Shown piece by piece: positions 34,037-41,524 of a DNA stretch of 64,000 nt (positions are counted from its first letter, which is position 1; each line of letters begins with the position of its first letter). Source of the DNA: Verrucomicrobiaceae bacterium (lineage in GTDB: Bacteria; Verrucomicrobiota; Verrucomicrobiia; Verrucomicrobiales; Verrucomicrobiaceae); assembly GCA_947466075.1 (NCBI GenBank), contig CANIBP010000002.1, forward strand, positions 124,001 to 188,000, in the 5' to 3' direction. Made by a program: the position numbers and the translations under genes. The notes under the pieces are model-generated. The model did not search any database and was not told the origin of the DNA. It saw only the letters and a list, made by a program, of their open reading frames with translations.

Positions 34037-35062
34037 ATGAGTCTCACTGCAAACCTTTCAGAGTCCCTCATGGGCATGACCATGGGTGGCTTCATCGGCG
34101 ATGCGCTGGCCATGCCGGTCCATTGGTATTACGACCGGTCGGCACTGCATCGAGACTACGGCTTGGTGCGCGACTACATGGCCCCGCGTTCGCCTCATGC
34201 CGACAGCATCCTTTGGCGCTCTGAATACACCGCACTCAATGACCGCGGCAACATTCTGCATGATCAAGCACGCTACTGGGGACAGCCTGGAATTCACTAT
34301 CATCAGTTCCTCCGCGCCGGTGAAAACACCCTCAATCTCCAGCTCGCGAAAGTGCTCATGGAATCCCTGATTGCATGCGGCGCTTACGATGCGGATGACT
34401 ACCTTCAGCGCTACATCGACTTCATGCTCACGTCTGGGAATCATCGGGATACTTATGTGGAAGAGTATCACCGAAAATTCTTCACGGCTTACTCTCGCGG
34501 CGTCTCTCCGCACAAGTGTACTGGCACGGACATCCACATCGGCGGTCTGGCTCATGTGGGAGTTCTTTGCGCCTTTTTTGGCAGTGATCTTCCAGCGGCG
34601 CGTGCAGCCGTCCGCCAACACATTACCCTCACCCATCGCTCTCCGGAGGTTCTCGCAGCGGCTGACGCCATGGTGAAAATCGTCGCCGAGATTTTAGCTG
34701 GCATACCAATCCGCGAGGCTATTTTCACTCACGGCACTGATTGGTTTTCCAAACGCAAAGCGCAGGAATGGTCCAAAGATCCCGATACGGTCGTCGTTGG
34801 TCGCCGGGTGAGCCCTGCTTGCTACATTGCCGAGGCCTTCTCGGCATCCCTCTATCTAGCATGGAAATATGCCGAGAACTTTGAAGCTGGCGTCATCGCC
34901 AATACCAATCTCGGCGGCGACAATTGCCATCGCGGTGCGGTCATCGGCTCGCTCATCGGCTGCGCCGTCGGTGTTTCCCGAATACCGCAAAGGTATGTCG
35001 ATCAAATCGACGGTGCCGCACGGCTCAAAAATCAGATCGGAAGTTTAATCAGCCACTCTTAA
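34037..35062 (+). CDS. ADP-ribosylglycohydrolase-family protein
   Basis: A 341-residue protein of the ADP-ribosylglycohydrolase (DraG/ARH) fold. The N-terminal block MGMTMGGFIGDALAMPVHW is the typical start, and the C-terminal metal block reads NTNLGGDNCHRGAVIGSLIG. In most DraG proteins this block is GGDTDT with two catalytic Asp; here it is GGDNCH, so one metal ligand is changed. Homologues with this form occur in related bacteria. It may remove ADP-ribose from proteins or other targets, or act on a different glycoside. It sits between the DoxX pair and the sugar operon; target unknown. Confidence 0.85.
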   Translation: MSLTANLSESLMGMTMGGFIGDALAMPVHWYYDRSALHRDYGLVRDYMAPRSPHADSILWRSEYTALNDRGNILHDQARYWGQPGIHYHQFLRAGENTLNLQLAKVLMESLIACGAYDADDYLQRYIDFMLTSGNHRDTYVEEYHRKFFTAYSRGVSPHKCTGTDIHIGGLAHVGVLCAFFGSDLPAARAAVRQHITLTHRSPEVLAAADAMVKIVAEILAGIPIREAIFTHGTDWFSKRKAQEWSKDPDTVVVGRRVSPACYIAEAFSASLYLAWKYAENFEAGVIANTNLGGDNCHRGAVIGSLIGCAVGVSRIPQRYVDQIDGAARLKNQIGSLISHS

Positions 35063-35116
35063 AGTGTCGCAGTTCATGAAGTTAGCCTCACGGACGTGAA
35101 GTTCTTTAGCCATCAC

Positions 35117-35157
35117 TATTTCCGTCCATCAGCATCGGAAAGAACTGATTTACCAGC
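35117..35157 (+). promoter_or_regulatory. Shared 41-nt element, copy 2 (upstream of Gfo/Idh operon)
   Basis: Second copy of the element at 25999-26039: the final 24 bases (35134-35157) are identical and 36 of 41 match overall. It ends 39 bases before the start codon of the Gfo/Idh gene, while copy 1 ends 28 bases before its target. Same orientation relative to the downstream gene in both cases. It suggests one regulator controls both loci. Confidence 0.7.
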
Positions 35158-35196
35158 CACATAAATTGAGTCCTCATAGGGGACTTTCCTCCACCT

Positions 35197-36351
35197 ATGA
35201 AAACACAACGAATCGGCATCATCATGAACGGCGTCACGGGGCGCATGGGCACCAATCAGCACCTCATCCGCTCCATCAAGGCGATCAGAGATCAAGGTGG
35301 CGTGAAGGTGGGTGATGACTTGATCTTGATGCCGGACCCGATTTTGACGGGACGTAATCATGATAAGCTGGCGGCGCTGGCGGCTCGCACCGGAGTAACT
35401 CGGTTTACGACGGATGTGGATGCGGCTTTGGCGAATCCTGAAGACGAGATCTTCTTTGATGCCTCGGGCACCTTGCAGCGGGCGGGCTTCATCGAGAAAG
35501 CGGTGAAGGCAAAGAAGGCGATTTATTGTGAGAAGCCAACGGCGGTGGAATCGGCGGAGGCGCTTCGTCTGGCGAAGCTTTGTGAGGACGCTGGAGTGAA
35601 AAATGGCGTGGTGCAGGACAAGCTTTGGCTATCGGGCATTCGCAAGTTCCGCATGTTGCGGGATCAGGGGTTCTTTGGTCGCATTTTGAGTGTGCGTGGC
35701 GAGTTCGGCTACTGGGTCTTCACGGGTGAAGATGGCGACCAACCAGCGCAGCGTCCGTCCTGGAACTACCGCAAAGAAGACGGCGGCGGCATCATCGTGG
35801 ATATGCTGTGCCACTGGCGTTATGTGATCGATGATCTCTTTGGCAAAGTGAAGGCGGTGAGCTGCCTTGGAGCCACGCATTTGCCGAAACGCATCGACGA
35901 AATAGGCAATGCCTATCCTGCTACCAGCGATGATGCCTGCTACGCGACTTTTGAATGCGAAGGCGGCGTGATTTGCCAATTCAACAGCTCCTGGACCGTG
36001 CGCGTGCGTCGTGATGACCTGCTGACGATGCAGGTCGATGGCACACATGGCAGCGCCATCGTGGGCTTGCGGAAATGCTGGGTGCAAGCCGCAGGCACCA
36101 CACCGCGTCCGACTTGGAACCCTGACATCGATCAACCGATCAACTTCTTCGACGGCTGGCAGGAAGTGCCCGATACCACGACCTATGAAAACGCTTTCAA
36201 AATCCAGTGGGAAGAGTTCCTGAAGCATGTGGCGGTGGGAACGCCGTTCCCATGGTCGCTGCGCGAAGGTGCGAAGGGCGTGCAGTTGGCAGAGCTGGGT
36301 CTGCAAAGCTGGGAGCAGCGCAAGTGGCTGCCAGTAGAGCCTCTGGTCTAA
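35197..36351 (+). CDS. Gfo/Idh/MocA-family oxidoreductase
   Basis: A 384-residue NAD(P)-dependent sugar dehydrogenase family protein. The Rossmann start is IGIIMNGVTGRMG (GxxGxxG). The family motif IYCEKPTAVESAE (the EKP lysine) is near residue 110, and GGIIVDMLCHWRYVIDD is the usual substrate-side block with the His. These enzymes oxidise sugars or inositols at one carbon to keto-sugars. It is the first gene of an operon with DUF993 (19 bases later) and the NHL protein. Substrate unknown. Confidence 0.92.
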   Translation: MKTQRIGIIMNGVTGRMGTNQHLIRSIKAIRDQGGVKVGDDLILMPDPILTGRNHDKLAALAARTGVTRFTTDVDAALANPEDEIFFDASGTLQRAGFIEKAVKAKKAIYCEKPTAVESAEALRLAKLCEDAGVKNGVVQDKLWLSGIRKFRMLRDQGFFGRILSVRGEFGYWVFTGEDGDQPAQRPSWNYRKEDGGGIIVDMLCHWRYVIDDLFGKVKAVSCLGATHLPKRIDEIGNAYPATSDDACYATFECEGGVICQFNSSWTVRVRRDDLLTMQVDGTHGSAIVGLRKCWVQAAGTTPRPTWNPDIDQPINFFDGWQEVPDTTTYENAFKIQWEEFLKHVAVGTPFPWSLREGAKGVQLAELGLQSWEQRKWLPVEPLV

Positions 36352-36370
36352 TTCAAACTTGCTGCTCTTT

Positions 36371-37489
36371 ATGAAATCACTCATCTCAAAACCCGATGAC
36401 CTCGCACCAACTACCTCCTGGCTGGACACCAAGTGGGCCTGGACCGGCGAGGAAGAACTCATCGATCACACGAGCAAGCCGCGCCTCTGCGCTGCGGCAC
36501 TTTTGCCGTTTCGTGATCAGAAGCCGGACTGGGAAGGATTTGTGGCGAGCATCCGCTGGATGCAGGCCACGGCAGATCATTTCAGAGTGGAAGTCGTCGT
36601 CGTGCTGAATGCGGACACGGGCTACATCTTCGATCTCGATGATGCGCTTTATGCCGAAGTGTTGCGCCGTTTCCGCGCGGAGTTTCCGACCACGAAGTTC
36701 ATCGCAGGTGTTACCGCGCGAGGTGCTCAGGATGACACGAGCTTCAAAGTGGAGCGCTACCGTCCGCTGATCGACATCGTGCAGCAGCATGACAATTGCG
36801 AGGTGATGCTCATGACCTCCAAGTGGCTCAGCGCCCTCGATCCTGAGCCATGCCGCGATGCCTACTACGAGATCGCCGAGTGGCTCATTCGTCCGGGTAT
36901 TGTTCATGCGCTGGAGCCAGCCTTTGTGCCATGGGCGCGGCCATTTGGCCCGTGGTTGCTGCATCAGCTTGCCATTCATCCGAAGTTCGTCGGTGGCAAA
37001 ATCAGCACGCTGGATGAACCGCACTTCCTCTACTGGGCAGCAATGTGCCGCGACCTCGGTCTCGATTTTGCCCCACACAGTGGCGACGACTTCGGCATCG
37101 CCACCGCGATCAAACTTGGCTTGCCATTGCTCATCGGAGCTGCAGTCAGTGGTGCGCCACTCATCTGTGCAGCGAAGGACATGTGGCTCAATGACGACTC
37201 ACCGCAGAAGAAATTCCCCACCGGCACTGGTCGCTTCGACACTCGCGTCTGTAAGGTCTTCGAAGCGTTCCAATCGCTGGAAGATCAAGTCTTCCGCCTC
37301 GATGCGAACATGAGCGCCTCTGCCTACAAGCACAGCACCGCGCATGTGTTGCATAATCTCGGCATCATTGCCGCCCCCGAAGCACATCCGGCCTGCAAAG
37401 ACCTACGTGGTGCTGATGAAGCTGCTCGTATGGCCGAAGCACTACGTCGTCCGAAGCGAGTCGCAGAAAGGCTCGGCATTCCGTTTTGA
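36371..37489 (+). CDS. DUF993 family protein (dihydrodipicolinate synthase-like)
   Basis: A 372-residue DUF993 protein. It has a TIM-barrel-like layout similar to dihydrodipicolinate synthase/aldolase enzymes; the segments VVVVLNADTGYIFDLDDALY, FIAGVTARG and GGKISTLDEPHFLYWAAM (Lys in GGKIS is a Schiff-base candidate) are visible. DUF993 proteins are found in several phyla next to Gfo/Idh and sugar isomerase genes, so an aldolase or lyase step on a keto-sugar is likely but unproven. ATG 36371 is preferred over an upstream start at 36359. It overlaps none of its neighbours and is followed 8 bases later by the NHL gene. Confidence 0.88.
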   Translation: MKSLISKPDDLAPTTSWLDTKWAWTGEEELIDHTSKPRLCAAALLPFRDQKPDWEGFVASIRWMQATADHFRVEVVVVLNADTGYIFDLDDALYAEVLRRFRAEFPTTKFIAGVTARGAQDDTSFKVERYRPLIDIVQQHDNCEVMLMTSKWLSALDPEPCRDAYYEIAEWLIRPGIVHALEPAFVPWARPFGPWLLHQLAIHPKFVGGKISTLDEPHFLYWAAMCRDLGLDFAPHSGDDFGIATAIKLGLPLLIGAAVSGAPLICAAKDMWLNDDSPQKKFPTGTGRFDTRVCKVFEAFQSLEDQVFRLDANMSASAYKHSTAHVLHNLGIIAAPEAHPACKDLRGADEAARMAEALRRPKRVAERLGIPF

Positions 37490-37497
37490 TTCACCCC

Positions 37498-39099
37498 ATG
37501 AAGCATCTTCTCTCTTCGATAGGCATTTGTTTGGCACTCTGCCTGTGCCCATTGGCATCAGCAGAAGAGACTGCTATTCACTTACTCCAAAAACGCGATC
37601 ATTGGCAGTTTGAAGACCCCGCAGCCTGGGAATGGCAGGGTGATGGCGAGGCGACAACGTTCGTGCTGAAGAAGCCTTCACACTACAAACCGAAGGTTCG
37701 CCGCCCGTTCAACCTAGCGTGGTTTGGCGGAGCTGAGTGGGCTTCTTTCACGCTGACCTGTGAAGCACGACTGGATGTGTTCAACAAAGGCAACAACGAC
37801 CTCTGCATCGCCTTCGGGGGTCGCAGCGAATCGGAGTTCTACTACGCTCATCTGGGTGAAACCGCTGACGGCGTGCATTTGCAACTGCACTTGGTTAACA
37901 ACTCTGATCGCAAACCGATCACGACCAACCGTGCGAAGACTTTGCCCTGGCAACCGAACCACTGGCATCAGATCAAACTGGTGCGCGATGCTTCATCAGG
38001 CAGCATGAAGGTCTGGTTTGAGGATCAACTCGTGCTCGAAGCAGCCGACAAGACTTTTGGCAAAGGTCGGATCGGTCTGGGTTCCTTCGATGATCTCGGG
38101 GCGTTTCGGAATATTGTTGTCACACCTGGCATCGCTGCAATCGCTAACGATTCGTTCACTCAGATCGAACTCATCGCCAGTGGTGGCACGGCGGTGGAGC
38201 ATGCACCGGCGACTGAGTGCAAGGTGACACAGCCTTTTGGCATCGCCTTTGATCCGCAGGACAACATGTTCATCTGCGAGGAGACGCACCGTTTGCTGCG
38301 TGTCGATGCGAAGACCGGTGTGCTTACGGTTGTTTCTGGTGCCAAGCCGAAAGGTGCGCCGCTCGGAGACAATGGCCCCGCCAAGGAAGCCAGCTTCATC
38401 GCGCCACACAATCTCGTCGCTGACGCCGAAGGGAATCTGTTCATTGCCGACACCTACCACTACGCTGTGCGCCGAGTGGATGCGAAGATTGGCCTTGTCA
38501 CGACCTTCGCTGGCAATGGCACCAAGGAACTCAGCGGCGATGGCGGCCCTGCCACAAGCGCTGGACTCGATGGCCTTGCATGCCTGTGCTTCAACCACGA
38601 CTTCTCCAAGCTCTACCTCGGCGGCTTCAGTAAAGTGATCCGTGTGGTGGACATGAAGACAGGCATCATTTCCACGGTCACGGGCATTGGTGGCAGCCGT
38701 GCCATGGCCGTGGATTCCAAAGGCAACCTCTTCACCGCGACAGGTCGTGGAGTGAGAAAGCTGAGTACTGATGGCAAAGCCATATCCCTCGAAGACCCAA
38801 GCGCCACGCCACCGCTGAACGGCGTCAAACACCTCTGGGCCGATCGCGATGACAACATCCTCATCGCCGATGCGGGCAATTATCTCATCCGCAAGTTCAT
38901 CGTCTCCGAACGCAAGCTCATTACCATCGCGGGTGTGGGAACCAAAGGAGCAAGCGGCGTTCCAGGCATCGCCTTGCAGGCACAGCTTGGCGAGCCGCAT
39001 GGCGTCGTCACTCATCCACGCACTGGCGACATTTACATTGCTGACTCGCGCAACCATCGCGTGCTCCGCATCAAAGCCAATCCATCTCAAACTCGCTGA
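37498..39099 (+). CDS. Exported 3-keto-disaccharide hydrolase-like / NHL repeat protein
   Basis: A 533-residue exported protein (signal MKHLLSSIGICLALCLCPLA). Residues about 25-205 resemble the concanavalin-like DUF1080 / 3-keto-disaccharide hydrolase domain (WEWQGDGEATTFVLKK, WHQIKLVRDASSGSMKVWFE, FGKGRIGLGSFDDLGAF). The rest is an NHL beta-propeller with repeated blade ends (DNMFICEETHRLLRVDAKTG, GNLFIADTYHYAVRRVDAK, DNILIADAGNYLIRKF, GDIYIADSRNHRVLRI). Its place after a Gfo/Idh and DUF993 gene fits a role in keto-sugar handling outside the cytoplasm. Catalytic residues cannot be named. Confidence 0.86.
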   Translation: MKHLLSSIGICLALCLCPLASAEETAIHLLQKRDHWQFEDPAAWEWQGDGEATTFVLKKPSHYKPKVRRPFNLAWFGGAEWASFTLTCEARLDVFNKGNNDLCIAFGGRSESEFYYAHLGETADGVHLQLHLVNNSDRKPITTNRAKTLPWQPNHWHQIKLVRDASSGSMKVWFEDQLVLEAADKTFGKGRIGLGSFDDLGAFRNIVVTPGIAAIANDSFTQIELIASGGTAVEHAPATECKVTQPFGIAFDPQDNMFICEETHRLLRVDAKTGVLTVVSGAKPKGAPLGDNGPAKEASFIAPHNLVADAEGNLFIADTYHYAVRRVDAKIGLVTTFAGNGTKELSGDGGPATSAGLDGLACLCFNHDFSKLYLGGFSKVIRVVDMKTGIISTVTGIGGSRAMAVDSKGNLFTATGRGVRKLSTDGKAISLEDPSATPPLNGVKHLWADRDDNILIADAGNYLIRKFIVSERKLITIAGVGTKGASGVPGIALQAQLGEPHGVVTHPRTGDIYIADSRNHRVLRIKANPSQTR

Positions 39100-39144
39100 C
39101 TCGCCAGGACATCATCTGTCGGTCACCGCAACTTCCGTTGCCTA

Positions 39145-39432
39145 TCAGCGATCCTTCACTGGCAGGACTTCCACTTCGATCTCTCGCACCTCGAGTGATG
39201 AAGTCGCAGACGGCGGCTCCGCCTCAAGCCAGGCAGCGGGCTTGCTCCCTGTCGTCAACTTGCGCCGCAATCCGTAGAACAGCGCCGCGCCCGCGGAAAT
39301 TGCTAGTCCCGCCACCGCGACAACGGCCCCAACCGTGAGCAGGAGCGCGATGATTCCGATGGCAACAGTCACCAACACTCCCAGCATCAGCACAGCGGGC
39401 AATCCACGGAGTTCGAACGTCCTCGTTTTCAT
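39145..39432 (-). CDS. Small membrane protein
   Basis: A 95-residue protein with a signal-like or first transmembrane helix and a second one (residues about 14-34 and 36-56; VLMLGVLVTVAIGIIALLLT then GAVVAVAGLAISAGAALFYG), and an acidic C-terminal tail. Its ATG overlaps the TGA of the broken GYD gene, so the two were probably translationally coupled. Family not recognised. Confidence 0.6.
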   Translation of the reverse strand: MKTRTFELRGLPAVLMLGVLVTVAIGIIALLLTVGAVVAVAGLAISAGAALFYGLRRKLTTGSKPAAWLEAEPPSATSSLEVREIEVEVLPVKDR

Positions 39433-39707
39433 TTCGGCAAGATGCGGCCTTTGTCACCAATGACAACCGCCATGTCCGACCAAGACGGCTTCATCTTCGG
39501 TGCTTTCTCCACGATGGCGGCGAACTCGGCGGCATCGAACGCACGCATCGTCGTTGTGTGGACGTTGCCCAGGGCGGACAAGGCCATCATCAGACTTCAT
39601 CCAGCTTTCCGAGCGGCAGACTTGAATGCTCCGGCTCGATGCGGTGACTCATGGATGTTCTGCAGACCCTGCTGGGTGAAGCTTAACAGCGCGACGTAGG
39701 TGCTCAT
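39429..39707 (-). pseudogene. GYD-domain protein gene with internal deletion
   Basis: Starting at 39707 the frame reads MSTYVALLSFTQQGLQNIHE, SPHRAGAFKSAARKAG and then TGA. In the same frame after the stop it continues SLMMALSALGNVHTTTMRAF, DAAEFAAIVEKAP and on to a TGA at 39429. These are the two ends of a GYD-domain protein (family pattern of the form AxxKAG ... LGxYD ... ALxxxGNVxTxTxRAF). About 20-30 residues, including the GYD core, are missing at the in-frame TGA, so an in-frame deletion made the stop codon. It was coupled to the small membrane gene downstream. Function before decay unknown. Confidence 0.75.
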
Positions 39708-40108
39708 GGTGTGTGTGGTGGTACAGTCTATTTTCATACCGCTTTTTCTGCTCCGCTTGCCTGGTGTGAACCTGTGCTGTTCTTGCGCTCGAACTACACC
39801 CCAGACACATACGCTTTACCATAAAGGCACCCCTGCGGCCCGTCTTCCATTGCTCGTGGGCAACACACCCCCATGATTGCTTAACAAAATTCATTTCAGG
39901 GTAAGAATTGGTCAAAAATTTGCTTGTTGTTCTGTGGATGTTGAATAGCCTATAGTAGGATTGCTGATATGATCACCACTGATACTCCTAAGGATACTCT
40001 GCGAAAAGCAGAGCACCGCGTGGGCAATACCAGCATGCTTGTGGGAGACATACCAAGCCGACGAAATAATCGTAGTATTATAGGGGGGAGATGCGGTAAA
40101 GGACGGTC
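39708..40108. other. Degenerate region left of the IS630-type element
   Basis: About 400 bases with no complete gene. A short open frame from 39969 (MITTDTPKDTLRKAEHRVGN) looks protein-like for about 35 residues and may be the start of a gene that the insertion disrupted. A G-rich stretch next to TA (around 40080) may mark the left edge of the element; IS630-type elements insert at TA. Confidence 0.4.
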
Positions 40109-41046
40109 ATGGCACGAAGACCTATACAACTGGGGCGGCCCGAACTGGCCGCCGAGATTGCCGAGCGTTACCGCAAGGCCAAGACCGGCTGGCAGAAGAC
40201 GCGCTTATTGTGCGCGAAGCTCGCCAGCGAAGGACAGCACCAATCCGCCCAGATCGCCGCGCTCTGCGGCTGCGGCACGTCCCGCATTTTCGACTGGCTC
40301 AAGATGCTGCGTGAGGGTGGCATCGAAGGGTTGCTCCAGCGCGACAAGCCAGGACCACGCTCGGGCGACTTCCATCTGCTCAAAGGCAAACCACGCATCA
40401 AACAGCAACTGCAACAAGGCTTGCGGGAAGGCCGCTGGAAGACCTCACCCCAGTTGAGCCGGTGGCTCAAGGAGAAGCACGGCCTGGAAGTCAAAACCAA
40501 CACGGCGCTCAGTTGGTTAAAAAAATCGGCGGGGTGTTGCGGGTGCCACGGCCCCGGCATCCCAAGCGCGGCAGCGACGTGGCAATGGCGCAGTTCAAAG
40601 CGAGCCTGGGGCAGAAGCTTGAGGCGCTGCAACTACCGCAGGGCACCCAAGTGAAGGTATGGGTCATGGATGAGGCACGCTTTGGCCTGCACACCGACCT
40701 GCGGCGGGTGTGGGTGCCCAAAGGCGCGTGCCCGGTGGTGGAGCGGCAGACCAAATATGACTGGAACTACCTCTACGGCTCGTTGGAGGTGACCGCAGGG
40801 CAGGCGCACTTTGCCCACCTGCCCACCGTGAACCTCGACTGTGACGCACTCTATCTGGCAGAACTCGCCGCCAGCGATGCGCACGCCGTGCATGTGGTCA
40901 TCCGTGACAATGCAGGATTCCATCTGCGCGACGGCGACGCACTGCTGCCAAGCTTGAAGCGCTTCTGGGAGGATGCAGAAGCAGTTCTTAGATTGGTTGG
41001 TCGCCCCTGGCTGCGGGATCAAGCAAACGTTTCGTATCCGGACTAA
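40083..41046 (+). mobile_element. Defective IS630-family insertion sequence
   Basis: The transposase reading frames define the element. The left edge is proposed at a TA next to a run of G at about 40083, but no matching inverted repeat was found on the right side within 400 bases after the transposase stop. The right end is therefore missing or unresolved. It sits between gene fragments and is probably immobile. Confidence 0.6.
40109..41046 (+). pseudogene. IS630-family transposase, two frames and missing catalytic Glu region
   Basis: Frame A (40109 on) has the N-terminal DNA-binding part (MARRPIQLGRPELAAEIAER, then IAALCGCGTSRIFDWLKML and LSWLKK). Translation passes to frame B by a -1 step at the run of seven A (40519-40525), a canonical A AAA AAA slippery site, giving LSWLKKIGGVLRVPRPRHPK. 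Frame B holds the first two catalytic Asp (VWVMDEARFGL and VVIRDNAGFHLRDGD). The usual LPPYSPELNP block with the catalytic Glu is absent: DGDALLP runs straight into SLKRFWEDAEAVLRLVGRPW, so about 50 residues were deleted in frame. The C-terminus (WLRDQANVSYPD) is present. The enzyme would be inactive. Confidence 0.85.
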
Positions 41047-41524
41047 ACTCCGATTAAATCGTCAACTTGGTATCATCGGTGTTCCATCACGATCTGCGCA
41101 GCATTTGCAGGCCACAATCTCTACCGATGAACGGGTGCAAAAAGACCATCTGCAAGAAATCGAGCGTGTTGCCCATTCCACTCAACGGGATCTAACCGCC
41201 GACTATGCCAGCTATGTCCTGGTCCCCATGGTTCTGTTGGTGGTTTTGATGGCCCTCTTTCGTCGCTTCTTGCCGTCCTAACGACTTGGCGGCGGGAATT
41301 TTCAGGCGGCCCTCCGAGGATCAACCGGCTTGAAATTGGCAGTAGGGCACGCACACAGCCATATACATACTGCTACCGACACTTTTGGAAGACGGCTCGG
41401 ACAATGCTTAGAGACGTCGTATACACATTCGCCCTGCAGAAGCCGATTCAAGCTAGCTCTCTTCTTGAGATAAAGCTGAACCATGAAGGTCTTTCAATCT
41501 TTGCTGTAGCAAACTTCGTCCTCT
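41047..41524. other. Region right of the IS element with a possible transporter 3' fragment
   Basis: About 480 bases before the convergent mnmG end. One frame near 41150-41281 on the plus strand reads a charged stretch and then a membrane helix with a basic end (ASYVLVPMVLLVVLMALFRR) and a stop, like the last helix of an MFS-type transporter. No start belongs to it. The rest shows nothing I can name. Confidence 0.4.

Noticed and set aside
39597..39599. In-frame TGA in the GYD gene as a selenocysteine codon
   Set aside because: The GYD core is missing at this point, which a deletion explains; no SECIS-like hairpin was evident.
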